A stretch of DNA of 64,000 bases from Caproicibacter sp046707225 (GTDB lineage Bacteria; Bacillota; Clostridia; Oscillospirales; Acutalibacteraceae). The position numbers and the translations under genes were made by a program. Location of the stretch: the NCBI RefSeq assembly GCF_046707225.1, contig NZ_JBJKOP010000035.1:62001-126000 (forward strand), in the 5' to 3' direction. Of this stretch, positions 42,446 through 50,778 are shown in pieces (position 1 is the stretch's first letter; each line of letters begins with the position of its first letter). A model generated the notes under the pieces. The model worked only from the letters and a program-made list of their open reading frames with translations, was not told the DNA's origin and did not search any database.

Positions 42446-43655
42446 TCGCTTTTCCTCCCAACGCGTTGTAATCCCGGAAAAAATCCGGGTAGCTTTTCCG
42501 GATGCTTTCGGCGTCCGTCACGGTGACGTCCCCGTCCGCCCGAAGCGCGGCGATTGCCATCGCCATCACGACGCGGTGATCGTTCTGTCCGTCTGCCGCT
42601 CCGCCGCGCAGCTGCGGGGATCCGTCTATGATAAGTCCGTCCGCCGTTTGTTTTACCGCCGCACCGACGGCGGAAAGCCCGTCGGCCATCGCGGCGAGCC
42701 GGTCGCTTTCCTTCAGGCGCAGCCGCCCCGCGTTGCGAATCACCGTGCGCCCTTTCGCGAGCGCGGCGGCCGCGGCGAGAACCGGCACCAGATCGGGAAT
42801 CTGAGAAGCGTCGATTTCGATTCCCCACAGCTCGCCCGGTTCGGCGGTCAGAATGCCGCCGTTCCAGCCAAGGCGCGCGCCGAAGCGGCGGAACAGCTCC
42901 TCCGCCGCGCGGTCGCCCTGCGCGGAATCGGGCCGCAGGCCATCCAGCTCCACATGCCCGCCGAGAGCCCCCGCTGCCAGAAAGAACGCGGCCTGGGACC
43001 AGTCGCGCTCGATTTCACAGCGGCAGGGGAGGTATTTCTGGTTTCCCGGCACTTTCCAGCCGGTTTCGGATGAGAAAATTCCGACGCCGTGCTCTTTCAG
43101 AATTTGTACCGTCATCTCCGCGTATCCGGCGGATTCCAGCGGGGAGGTCAGAACAATTTCACTGTCGCCGCTCAACAGGGGGAGGGCGAGCATCAGCCCC
43201 GTGATGAACTGGGAGCTGACGTTCCCGGGCAGGGAGAAGACGCCGGGCTTCAGCCTGCCGGAAATTCTCAGCGGCAGGCCGCCGCCGCTTTCGCAGGTCA
43301 CCCCCTGCGGGGGCAAGCATTTCAGGTAAACCCCCAGCGGCCTTTCAGGAAGGCGCCCCCGCCCGGTAAAGACGGACGGGATTCCGAGCGCCGCGGCGAC
43401 CGGAATTAAAAATCGCAGAGTCGAACCGGATTCCCCGCAGTCGACGCGGGCTGCTTCCCTGCGTTTCGCCGCATTCAGCGCGGCGAGCGCCGAACGGGTC
43501 GCGGCAAGGTCTTCGCTGACCGTTTCGCCAGTGGGAAGGGGGTCCGGCGCGCCCGCGAGAAACGAGCAGATCATCACGCGGTGCGCCGCGCTTTTGGAAA
43601 CGGGGACCCGAACCCGGCCGCCGAGCACGCCGGGAGCAAACCGGACCAGACTCAT
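42432..43655 (-). CDS. aroA: 3-phosphoshikimate 1-carboxyvinyltransferase (EPSP synthase)
   Basis: 407 residues, slightly short for the family. The N-terminal VPVSKSAAHRVMI block, SGSTLRFLIPVAAALG and the C-terminal RLKESDRLAAMADGL and DHRVVMAMAIAAL motifs are present. It condenses shikimate-3-phosphate with phosphoenolpyruvate. It starts with ATG 43655, overlapping the aroB stop by four bases. Confidence 0.95.
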   Translation of the reverse strand: MSLVRFAPGVLGGRVRVPVSKSAAHRVMICSFLAGAPDPLPTGETVSEDLAATRSALAALNAAKRREAARVDCGESGSTLRFLIPVAAALGIPSVFTGRGRLPERPLGVYLKCLPPQGVTCESGGGLPLRISGRLKPGVFSLPGNVSSQFITGLMLALPLLSGDSEIVLTSPLESAGYAEMTVQILKEHGVGIFSSETGWKVPGNQKYLPCRCEIERDWSQAAFFLAAGALGGHVELDGLRPDSAQGDRAAEELFRRFGARLGWNGGILTAEPGELWGIEIDASQIPDLVPVLAAAAALAKGRTVIRNAGRLRLKESDRLAAMADGLSAVGAAVKQTADGLIIDGSPQLRGGAADGQNDHRVVMAMAIAALRADGDVTVTDAESIRKSYPDFFRDYNALGGKANDLG

Positions 43656-44707
43656 GACAGAGCCTCCATGAACCGCCCAAGCTCCGCACGCGGAATGGGA
43701 TGCAGAAAACTTTCGCCGATGTGCCTGAGAAGAACCAGACTGATGTTGTCCCCGCGGCTCTTTTTGTCATACTGAGTGGCTTCCCGGATGAGGTACGGGT
43801 CTGCCGGGTCGGAGATCGGCATGCCGTATTCCGAAAGGACGCGGGCGATTTTTTTCGCTGTTCCTGGTTCCGTCAGCCCCGCTGCCTCGCCGCACCGGCT
43901 CATCATCACCATGCCGATCCCGACCGCTTCGCCGTGCGTCAGATCCTTATAGGCGTGCAGCTTTTCCAGCGCGTGGCCGAACGTGTGGCCGAAATTCAGC
44001 AGCATCCGGTCGCCGTTGTCCAGTTCGTCCCGCTCGACGAATTCCCGTTTGATGTCCACGCACCGGTATATGATCGGCTCAATCTCGTCTTTGACCCCGC
44101 CCGCCGCGATCCGCCCGAACAGATCGCCGTCGCGGATACAGCCGTATTTGATCGCCTCGCCCATTCCGTCCGCGAAGAACGTATCCGGCAGGGTTGAAAG
44201 CGTATCCGGATCGATGAGAACCAGCGACGGCTGGTGAAACGCGCCGACCAGATTCTTTCCCTGCGGAAGGTCAACCCCGGTTTTTCCGCCGACGGAAGAG
44301 TCGATCTGCGCGAGCAGGGAGGTTGGAATTTGCAGAAAGCGGATTCCCCTTAAATAGGTCGCGGCGGCGAATCCGGCCATATCGCCCGTCACCCCTCCGC
44401 CGAGCGCGACGACGAAATCGCTCCGCGTCAGTCCGCGGTCGGAAAAGGCGCCGTACATTCCGAGAATGTTGGTCGTCCGCTTGTGCTCTTCCCCCGCGGG
44501 AAAGGTGAAGACCGAGGGCTGAAATCCGGCGGCTTCCAGGGATAAGGCCACAGTTTGCGCGTAGATTGGCCCCACGTTGGAATCCGTGACGATCACGGCT
44601 TTCGCGCCGCCGGGGAACACGCGGGCGGCCTCCTCTCCGGCGCGTCGGAGGCAGCCGCGCTCAATCAGAATTTGATAGGGCTTTGCGGTGTTGATGGTCA
44701 GATTCAT
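43652..44707 (-). CDS. aroB: 3-dehydroquinate synthase
   Basis: 351 residues. The NAD-binding region has FPAGEEHKRT and VVALGGGVTGDMAGFAAATYLRGI, and metal ligands lie in NFGHTFGHALEK. It closes DAHP to 3-dehydroquinate. ATG 44707 overlaps the tyrA stop by four bases, so translation is coupled. Signature residues appear intact. Confidence 0.96.
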   Translation of the reverse strand: MNLTINTAKPYQILIERGCLRRAGEEAARVFPGGAKAVIVTDSNVGPIYAQTVALSLEAAGFQPSVFTFPAGEEHKRTTNILGMYGAFSDRGLTRSDFVVALGGGVTGDMAGFAAATYLRGIRFLQIPTSLLAQIDSSVGGKTGVDLPQGKNLVGAFHQPSLVLIDPDTLSTLPDTFFADGMGEAIKYGCIRDGDLFGRIAAGGVKDEIEPIIYRCVDIKREFVERDELDNGDRMLLNFGHTFGHALEKLHAYKDLTHGEAVGIGMVMMSRCGEAAGLTEPGTAKKIARVLSEYGMPISDPADPYLIREATQYDKKSRGDNISLVLLRHIGESFLHPIPRAELGRFMEALS

Positions 44708-45543
44708 GCTTCTCCCAGCCTTTCCTTAATCAGGCGGCCCTCCCGCAGGAGGGAACGCAGGGCCTCGGCGTCGTTTGAGCCGATCGCGTCGCGGATTTCC
44801 CGCAGGTTTCCGATCAGCGTGTCCAACTCTTCGGTCAGCGCCTCGCGGTTGTCCAGAAACAGCTCGGCCCACATGGATTCGTTGACGCTCGCGACCCGCG
44901 AGACATCGCGGTAGCTTCCCGCCGAAAAGCCGGCATGCCCCGGGCACCGCGGGCTTTTGACATAGGCGCAGGCCAGCGCGTGGGGAAGCTGGCTGGTAAA
45001 GGCGATTTCGCGGTCGTGTTCTCCCGGCGTGGTGACGACGGTTCCGCCGAAGCCGAGCTCGACCGCAACCGCCGTCATCAGGTCGACCGCGCCGCGCGGC
45101 GCGCCGCAGGGAACCAGCAGGTAGCTTGTGCCGGAAAACAGGTCGGCGTCGCTGTTTGCGAAGCCGCCCTTTTCCTTTCCCGCCATCGGGTGGCCCCCAA
45201 TGTAAATGAGCCCGTGCTTTTCCGCAATTTCCGAAAGGCGAGGGCTTAAAAACGATTTCACCCCGCACACGTCGGTTACGATGCAGCCCGGGCGAAGGGC
45301 GGAAGCGTGCTCCTCTAAAAAATCGATGTCCGCCTGGGGGTAGAGGCAGAGGAACACGAGATCCGCGGCGTTCAGGTCCTCCGGAGTTGCCTGCCGCCGG
45401 ATTGCTCCGCTTTGGAGTGCGGCGTCGATCACGCCGGGGTCGCTGTCGATGCCGGTGACCCTGCAGCCGCTGTATTTTCGGAATGCTTTCGCAAGCGAAC
45501 CGCCGATCAGCCCGAGCCCCGCAACGACGATGTTTTGATTCAT
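44704..45543 (-). CDS. tyrA: prephenate dehydrogenase
   Basis: 279 residues, catalytic part only with no ACT domain. The nucleotide-binding motif is GLGLIGGSLAKAF, with DVCGVKSFL and GGHPMAGKEKGGF further in. It oxidatively decarboxylates prephenate to 4-hydroxyphenylpyruvate for tyrosine. It lies 60 bases after the DAHP synthase gene and overlaps aroB. Confidence 0.94.
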   Translation of the reverse strand: MNQNIVVAGLGLIGGSLAKAFRKYSGCRVTGIDSDPGVIDAALQSGAIRRQATPEDLNAADLVFLCLYPQADIDFLEEHASALRPGCIVTDVCGVKSFLSPRLSEIAEKHGLIYIGGHPMAGKEKGGFANSDADLFSGTSYLLVPCGAPRGAVDLMTAVAVELGFGGTVVTTPGEHDREIAFTSQLPHALACAYVKSPRCPGHAGFSAGSYRDVSRVASVNESMWAELFLDNREALTEELDTLIGNLREIRDAIGSNDAEALRSLLREGRLIKERLGEA

Positions 45544-45603
45544 GGAAAGATACCCCCTTCTGCTTTCTTTTCGATTTCACACATTATAGCAGAAAAGCGG
45601 CGG

Positions 45604-46629
45604 TTAGTCCAATGTTCTTCCGAAGGCCAGCGCCTCCGCTTTCAGCCGGGCGGCGGTCTGTTCAAATTGGTCGGGCGTCAGGGACTGCGCGCCGTCTGAA
45701 AGGGCCTTTGCGGGGTTGTTGTGGACCTCGATGATCAGGCCGTCCGCGCCGGCGGCCACCGCGGCGAGCGCCAGCGGTTCCACCAGCCAGGAGTGGCCGG
45801 AGGCGTGGCTGGGATCCACAACAACGGGAAGATGGGAACAGCGCTTTAAAATCGGAATGGCGGAGATGTCGAGCGTGTTGCGCGTGTAGGGCTCAAACGT
45901 GCGGATTCCGCGCTCGCAGAGGATGACCTGATTGTTGCCGCCCGCCATGATATACTCCGCGCTCATCAGAAGCTCTTCGATCGTATTCGACAGGCCGCGT
46001 TTGAGCAGAATCGGCTTGCGGATTTTGCCGAGCTCCTTAAGCAGCTCGAAATTCTGCATGTTGCGCGCGCCGACCTGAATTACGTCGACCCCGCTTTCAA
46101 GAAACAGATCGATGTGCTTTTCGCTCATCAGCTCGGTGACGATGGGCAGTCCGGTTTCCTTCTTTGCTTCCCGCAGAAGCTCAAGCCCCCCGGCTTTCAG
46201 TCCCTGAAACGAATACGGAGAGGTGCGGGGCTTGAACGCGCCGCCGCGCAGGAAAGAGGCACCCGCCGCTTTGACCCGCTGCGCAATGCCGCAGATCTGC
46301 TCCCTGCTTTCCACCGAGCACGGGCCCGCGATCAGGGAAAGGCCTCCGCCGCCGATTTTCTGCCCGCCGGGCAGGGTTACGACCGTATCGTCCGGGTGGA
46401 ACTTCCGGTTTGCCTTTTTATAAGGCTCCTGTACTCGCTTGACACTTTCCACAAGCTCCTGCGCCGCGACGGAGTCGATGTCGATCGCGGAGGTGTCGCC
46501 GATCAGGCCGAGCACGGTGCTCTGCGTCCCCACCCAGGTGTTCACCTTAACGCCGTATTCTTCGCAAAGGGACGCGCAGAAATCGCTGATCTGCTGCTGT
46601 GTGCAGTCCGGTTTCAGTACAATAATCAT
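45604..46629 (-). CDS. aroF: 3-deoxy-7-phosphoheptulonate synthase, type I-beta with N-terminal regulatory domain
   Basis: 341 residues. Residues 1-70 form a ferredoxin-like domain (MIIVLKPDCTQQQISDF), as in Thermotoga-type DAHP synthases. The TIM barrel has GPCSVES, GGAFKPRTSPYSFQG, LLKRGLSNTIEE, CERGIRTFE and DPSHASGH. It condenses phosphoenolpyruvate and erythrose-4-phosphate, the first shikimate step. ATG 46629 has AGGAGGAA upstream and is preferred to ATG 46665. The gene is first in the operon, behind a Phe/Tyr leader peptide and terminator. The symbol follows common Firmicutes usage. Confidence 0.94.
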   Translation of the reverse strand: MIIVLKPDCTQQQISDFCASLCEEYGVKVNTWVGTQSTVLGLIGDTSAIDIDSVAAQELVESVKRVQEPYKKANRKFHPDDTVVTLPGGQKIGGGGLSLIAGPCSVESREQICGIAQRVKAAGASFLRGGAFKPRTSPYSFQGLKAGGLELLREAKKETGLPIVTELMSEKHIDLFLESGVDVIQVGARNMQNFELLKELGKIRKPILLKRGLSNTIEELLMSAEYIMAGGNNQVILCERGIRTFEPYTRNTLDISAIPILKRCSHLPVVVDPSHASGHSWLVEPLALAAVAAGADGLIIEVHNNPAKALSDGAQSLTPDQFEQTAARLKAEALAFGRTLD

Positions 46630-46703
46630 TTTCTGTTCCTCCTGATTCTGACGGATGGGCGGCAACCCGGCGCCGCTGGGAGCAAAAAGCCCCCGATGGG
46701 TAT

Positions 46704-46736
46704 AAAAAAACGGCGGGGCTGCTGCCAGCTCCGCCG
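46704..46736 (-). terminator. attenuator terminator upstream of the DAHP synthase gene
   Basis: On the minus strand a stem formed by CGGCGG.GCTG and CAGC.CCGCCG (46736-46711) is followed by seven T (46710-46704). It lies 35 bases after the leader-peptide stop and 75 before the aroF start. An overlapping GGCCG/CGGCC hairpin around the stop codon (about 46778-46758) could act as pause or antiterminator. Confidence 0.85.
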
Positions 46737-46770
46737 ATATGGACTCTGTCAGGGCAACGGCCGAAAATCG

Positions 46771-46899
46771 TTACGGCCTGCGCCCCGCGGCACGGGAAAG
46801 CTCACAGTCGGTTTTCAGGCATACGCGATAAAACCCATCCGCAAAAGAATAGCGGGGGTATCCGTAGAACATAAATCGCGCAGGGTACGAAAACTTCAT
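46771..46899 (-). CDS. Phe/Tyr-rich attenuation leader peptide of the aro operon
   Basis: A 42-codon frame starting ATG at 46899 with AAAGGA about 9-12 bases upstream and ending TAA at 46771. Residues 3, 9, 11, 19 and 23 are Phe and 5, 12, 14, 17 and 24 are Tyr: ten aromatics in the first 24 residues, no Trp. It sits between a strong promoter and a terminator ahead of DAHP synthase, the layout of transcription attenuation. Scarcity of charged tRNA-Phe or tRNA-Tyr would stall ribosomes and favour readthrough. The C-terminal third is basic and has no aromatics. I know of no described homologue; the role is inferred from composition and position. Confidence 0.85.
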   Translation of the reverse strand: MKFSYPARFMFYGYPRYSFADGFYRVCLKTDCELSRAAGRRP

Positions 46900-46932
46900 G
46901 GAAGAATTTCCTTTCTCCGTGTCTTTTTTTGT

Positions 46933-46961
46933 ATCATAATACAGCATTCGGGCTGTGTCAA
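46933..46961 (-). promoter_or_regulatory. sigma-A promoter of the aromatic operon
   Basis: On the minus strand TTGACA (46961-46956), 17 bp, TATGAT (46938-46933). Transcription would start about 25 bases before the leader-peptide ATG. Confidence 0.9.
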
Positions 46962-47050
46962 GTTTTTTTCGATTCTCCGCTTGACGGAAGAGGTTCCGTC
47001 CGGTAAGTTTCGATAAAATAATTTCCCAGCGAAAATATTTTATGTGATAC

Positions 47051-47079
47051 TTGAATTCTTTCCGGTGTGTTGATAGAAT
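47051..47079 (+). promoter_or_regulatory. sigma-A promoter of the diguanylate cyclase gene
   Basis: TTGAAT (47051-47056), 17 bp, TAGAAT (47074-47079); divergent from the aro promoter with about 90 bases between the -35 boxes. Confidence 0.72.
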
Positions 47080-47131
47080 ATAAGCAAGTAATTACCATGA
47101 TATGGAAGTTGACCGGAAGGAAGCAGCTGGA

Positions 47132-48814
47132 ATGGGGAGTTTGAATCTGGAAGAGCTGATCGACGACCTCGGATGCAGCCTGCTGTGCTGCAGGCCGGAC
47201 AGCAGGCTGTCGATCCTGTATGCGAGTGAAGCCTTTTTCAGGACCCTCGGGTATGCGAAGGATGAGATCTCCGCATTGCTGGAAGAAGGCCCGGAACCGG
47301 TCCTTCGAAACAATCCGCCGATCGACTGGGAGCGCATTACGGAAGAAATCAGGGCAAAGGGGTTTGCAAATCCGGAGCTCCGTCTGATTAAGAAGGATGG
47401 GCATCACATCTGGGCTTCCTACCGGGTCAGGCTGCAGAAAGGTCAGGACGGCACAGAATTTTTCAGCGGCGTGATGGAGGACATTACCCTGCGCAGGCGT
47501 TCCCACAGACAGCGGCTGGAACAGGCGCAGGAGCTGGAGGCCCTGACGGCCAACGTTCCCTGCGGCGTGCTGCGCTGCAGGAACGACGAATTCCTGACGC
47601 TGAATTTTGTCAGCGAAGGATTCTGCCGCATGACTGGCTACCGCAGGGATGAGATCGCCGCAGGGTTCGGTAACCGCTTTATTCAGATGATCTATGAAAA
47701 AGACCGCGACCTTCTGCTGCGGCAGGCGGGCGGCCGCATGAGGCGCGACGGGGCCGCGGAGCTGACTTACCGGATTATGGGAAAAAAGGACCGCCTGATC
47801 TGGGTCCTCGACAAATCCAGAGTGCAGGAGGACTGCAACGGGAATGTCTGGCTGTACAGCGTTCTGATGGATATCACGGAGACCCAGAAGGCGCAGGAAG
47901 AGCTGGCCGCCACCGAAGAGCGCTACCGTATGATTCTGGAGCACGCCGCGGACCCGATCGTGGATTTTGACCTGAAAACCAGCCGCATCTATTATTCGCC
48001 TGCTTTTACGGCGAGATTCGGGACCGGATTCCCGCAATACGGGAATCCGATGGAGGATTTGGCGGAGCTTCGGCTCATCTATGAGCCGGACCGGAAAAGG
48101 CTGACGGAAAAAGCGGACCGGCTGCTGCACGGAGAGGTTCTGGAGGACGACGAATTTCGCTTTCTCGGGGCGGACGGCGTTTATATCTGGTGCAACGTGC
48201 ACCCGGCGGCCTTTTTCGACGAGCAGGGGAAAGCCGCGCGCCTGATTGTCGTCATCTCCGACATCGACCGGCGCAAAAAGGAGTCGATCGCCCTGCGGCA
48301 GCGGGCGGAGCATGACCTGCTGACCGGCCTTTACAATCGGGTCACGGCGGTCGGCAAAATCGAAAAGGTGATAGCCTGCAGCGAAAGGGAAGAGCGCCAT
48401 GCCCTTTTCGTCATCGATATCGACAACTTTAAGAATGTGAACGACCGCCTGGGACATCTCAAAGGCGACGAACTGATTGTGGAAACGGCGGCGCGGATCA
48501 AGCGGCTGTTTCGGGAGGAGGATATCGTCGGACGCATCGGCGGGGATGAATTTGTCGTGTTCCTTCGCGGCATTACCTCCGTCAATCTGGTGGTGAAAAA
48601 GGCGGAATGTATCGGGAACGCGTTCCGGGAGAACAGCATCTCCGGTCCGGTCTGCGTTTCGGGAAGCGTGGGGATCTCCTTTTATCCGTATGACGGCAGC
48701 TCCTATGAGGAGCTGTTCCGGAAGGCCGACGCCGCCATGTACGCGGCGAAAAAAAGCGGGAAGGATTCGTTCCGCGTTTACACGAGCGAAATCGACGAGA
48801 TTGCGCGGACCTGA
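47132..48814 (+). CDS. PAS-domain diguanylate cyclase (GGDEF)
   Basis: About 560 residues: three PAS-like domains (about 5-115, 125-265, 270-390) and a C-terminal GGDEF domain with an intact GGDEF active site (about 470-474). RxxD occurs five residues before it (REED), a complete inhibitory I-site, so cyclic-di-GMP should feed back on activity. No membrane helix is seen, so a cytosolic sensor is likely. ATG 47132 is chosen because AAGGAA lies 9 bases upstream; an in-frame ATG at 47102 has no ribosome site and sits only about 15 bases from the expected transcript start. It is inserted between two aromatic-pathway genes on the other strand. Confidence 0.9.
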   Translation: MGSLNLEELIDDLGCSLLCCRPDSRLSILYASEAFFRTLGYAKDEISALLEEGPEPVLRNNPPIDWERITEEIRAKGFANPELRLIKKDGHHIWASYRVRLQKGQDGTEFFSGVMEDITLRRRSHRQRLEQAQELEALTANVPCGVLRCRNDEFLTLNFVSEGFCRMTGYRRDEIAAGFGNRFIQMIYEKDRDLLLRQAGGRMRRDGAAELTYRIMGKKDRLIWVLDKSRVQEDCNGNVWLYSVLMDITETQKAQEELAATEERYRMILEHAADPIVDFDLKTSRIYYSPAFTARFGTGFPQYGNPMEDLAELRLIYEPDRKRLTEKADRLLHGEVLEDDEFRFLGADGVYIWCNVHPAAFFDEQGKAARLIVVISDIDRRKKESIALRQRAEHDLLTGLYNRVTAVGKIEKVIACSEREERHALFVIDIDNFKNVNDRLGHLKGDELIVETAARIKRLFREEDIVGRIGGDEFVVFLRGITSVNLVVKKAECIGNAFRENSISGPVCVSGSVGISFYPYDGSSYEELFRKADAAMYAAKKSGKDSFRVYTSEIDEIART

Positions 48815-48815
48815 G

Positions 48816-50159
48816 TCAACGGACGGGTTCCAGCGCTTTCAGCACCAGGCGGGCCGTTTCTTCCAGCGAGCCGTCCGCGGGCACGGTCACTTCCGCGCGT
48901 TCCCGGTAAACGGGCAGGCGCGCGCCGTAGAGCCGCTCCAATTCCCCGCCGCCGTCCCGCAGAAGAGGGCGCGTCCGGTCGCCTTTCAGCCTTGACCGCA
49001 CGGCGTTCAGGGACGCGTCGAGCAGGATGACGGTACCGCCTGACCGGAGCGCCCGCGCGTTTTCCGGGTCCAGCAGAGCTCCGCCTCCGGCGGCGATGAC
49101 CAGCCCCGTTTTCCGTGAAAGCTCGCAAGCGGCTTCCCGTTCCAGGGCGCGGAATCTGCTTTCGCCCCGTTCCGCGAAAATCTGCGCGACGGAACAGCCC
49201 TCCCTTTCTTCAATCCACTGGTCCATGTCGAGAAAGCGGCGGCCGGTTTGTTCGGCCAGGAGCCTGCCGACGGTTGTTTTTCCGCTGCCCATGAATCCGC
49301 ACAGAACGAGATTCCCGAATTTCTTCTTCATTTCCAGCACGGCGTCCCCGCAAAGGCGGTCGATTTCTTCCGCGCCAAACCGGGCGCCCGTCCAGATCGT
49401 CTGTGCCGCGGCGGCCTGCCATACCAGCATGGCCATGCCGCGGACCGCCCGAATGTTGTTTTTCTCCGCGAGGCGGATCAGCATGGTTTCATCCGGATTG
49501 TAAACCGCGTCGAACACGCAGCCCGCGCGCCGGACCAGGTCTTCCTCAGCCGCGCAGGAGTTGATGTTCGGGTACATGCCGGCGGGCGTCGCGTTGACCA
49601 GAAGGTCCATCCCGCCGGAAATTTCGCCGATTGGGCAGGTGTCCGCCGCCGCTCCGGGAATTTTGCGGGTCAGATCCGCGCAGAGCTCTTTGGCGGCCGC
49701 GAGGGAATGCTCTCTTGCCGCCACCGTGACCCGCCCTCCGGCGAGCGCGGCTTCAAAGGCCATGGCGCGCGCGGCTCCGCCCGCTCCGAGGATGACCGTG
49801 CGGCAGTCCCGCAGAAAGACTCCGGCGTGTTCCAGAGCAAGGCGGAAGCCGTCGCCGTCCGTCGTGTACCCGGTGAGCTTTCCGGCCTCGTTTTTTACGG
49901 TGTTGACCGAGCCGGTCAGCAGAGCTTTTTGGTCAAGCGAATCCAAAAAAGGTATAATGGCACGCTTGTGGGGGATAGTGATGTTGAATCCGTTCCACTC
50001 GCCGCGCCCGGAAAGAAAATCGCCGAGCGATTCCGGCGCGACGTCGATTGCGGCGTACCGCGCGGCGGTGCCGGAAAGGGAGAAAAGGCGGGAATGAATC
50101 AGCGGGGACATGGTGTGGCCGATCGGATGGCCGAGGACGGCAAAATGCAAGGTTTCCAA
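48816..50159 (-). CDS. aroEK: fused shikimate dehydrogenase - shikimate kinase
   Basis: 447 residues uniting two enzymes. Residues 1-275 are AroE: GHPIGHTMSPLIHS, the catalytic Lys in NITIPHKRAI, NADP-binding GAGGAARA and NATPAGMYP. Residues about 285-447 are AroK: Walker A GSGKTT, D-x-D in LDMDQWIE, the GGG loop (AAGGGALL), shikimate-binding RFRALERE and the lid RTRPLL. The two steps they catalyse are consecutive. The start is TTG 50159 with GGGGG nine bases upstream; ATG 50237 has no ribosome site and lies far before the conserved first strand. The gene stands apart from the main aro operon, ending one base from the convergent cyclase gene. Confidence 0.93.
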   Translation of the reverse strand: METLHFAVLGHPIGHTMSPLIHSRLFSLSGTAARYAAIDVAPESLGDFLSGRGEWNGFNITIPHKRAIIPFLDSLDQKALLTGSVNTVKNEAGKLTGYTTDGDGFRLALEHAGVFLRDCRTVILGAGGAARAMAFEAALAGGRVTVAAREHSLAAAKELCADLTRKIPGAAADTCPIGEISGGMDLLVNATPAGMYPNINSCAAEEDLVRRAGCVFDAVYNPDETMLIRLAEKNNIRAVRGMAMLVWQAAAAQTIWTGARFGAEEIDRLCGDAVLEMKKKFGNLVLCGFMGSGKTTVGRLLAEQTGRRFLDMDQWIEEREGCSVAQIFAERGESRFRALEREAACELSRKTGLVIAAGGGALLDPENARALRSGGTVILLDASLNAVRSRLKGDRTRPLLRDGGGELERLYGARLPVYRERAEVTVPADGSLEETARLVLKALEPVR

Positions 50160-50196
50160 ATCAAACAACCCCCAAGAAATAAAATCAAAAAAATGA

Positions 50197-50225
50197 TTGA
50201 CAAAGCGAAGCATTGCTAATAATAT
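50197..50225 (+). promoter_or_regulatory. sigma-A promoter of acpP
   Basis: TTGACA (50197-50202), 17 bp, TAATAT (50220-50225). It lies immediately upstream of, and divergent to, the aroE-aroK start. Confidence 0.85.
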
Positions 50226-50243
50226 GTGGATAGGCATTCAGAA

Positions 50244-50291
50244 CCCGGGACTCCAGGGTAAATCACCCTGTGCAATTTTAGCACAGCCGGG
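50244..50291 (+). promoter_or_regulatory. structured three-helix leader of acpP
   Basis: CCCGG (50244-50248)/CCGGG (50287-50291) closes two inner helices: CAGGGT (50254-50259)/ACCCTG (50265-50270) and CTGTGC (50268-50273)/GCACAG (50281-50286). The bases CTG at 50268-50270 can belong to either inner helix, so the two compete. No T run follows directly. Function is unknown. Confidence 0.45.
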
Positions 50292-50362
50292 ATTCCTTTG
50301 TCCACACTGGGATTTTTGTTTTGCACATGAGTGATTTTTTTAAGATCTAAGGAGGATATATC

Positions 50363-50590
50363 ATGGTTTTCGAAAAGGTTAAGGCAATTTTAAGCGAGCA
50401 GTTTGACGTTGAGGAGGATACGATTACTGCCGATACGAATATTGCCGATGATCTGGGGGCGGACTCTCTCGATGTGGTCGACCTTCTGATGTCGATTGAG
50501 GATGAATTTGAAATTGAAATTCCCGACGAGGAAGTCGAAAATATCAAGACGGTCGGGGAACTGGTTAAATACATTGAGGACCACGTCTGA
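50363..50590 (+). CDS. acpP: acyl carrier protein
   Basis: 75 residues, strongly acidic. The phosphopantetheine attachment serine is S35 in GADSLD. It carries growing acyl chains in fatty-acid synthesis. AAGGAGG precedes ATG 50363. It is monocistronic, between its own promoter and a strong terminator; no fab genes are adjacent. Confidence 0.96.
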   Translation: MVFEKVKAILSEQFDVEEDTITADTNIADDLGADSLDVVDLLMSIEDEFEIEIPDEEVENIKTVGELVKYIEDHV

Positions 50591-50607
50591 GTAAGACGAA
50601 TCCTGTC

Positions 50608-50639
50608 ATCCGCCGTGCGGCAGCATGGCGGATTTTTTT
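50608..50639 (+). terminator. terminator of acpP
   Basis: ATCCGCC (50608-50614) and GGCGGAT (50627-50633) with a 12-base loop, then six or seven T. Confidence 0.88.
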
Positions 50640-50670
50640 ACGTTCCGTTTAAAACCGGGCCGGTTTTTTC

Positions 50671-50699
50671 TTGAAATGACGCGGAGTTTCCGCTATAAT
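50671..50699 (+). promoter_or_regulatory. sigma-A promoter of the oadB-oadG-proS group
   Basis: TTGAAA (50671-50676), 17 bp, TATAAT (50694-50699). Confidence 0.85.
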
Positions 50700-50778
50700 G
50701 ATTCCTGAATGACGAAAAGAACGGAAAGCTTTGGTTCCTTCTGCCGGGGCTGCCAAAAATAAAGGAGTGTCAAAGCTG

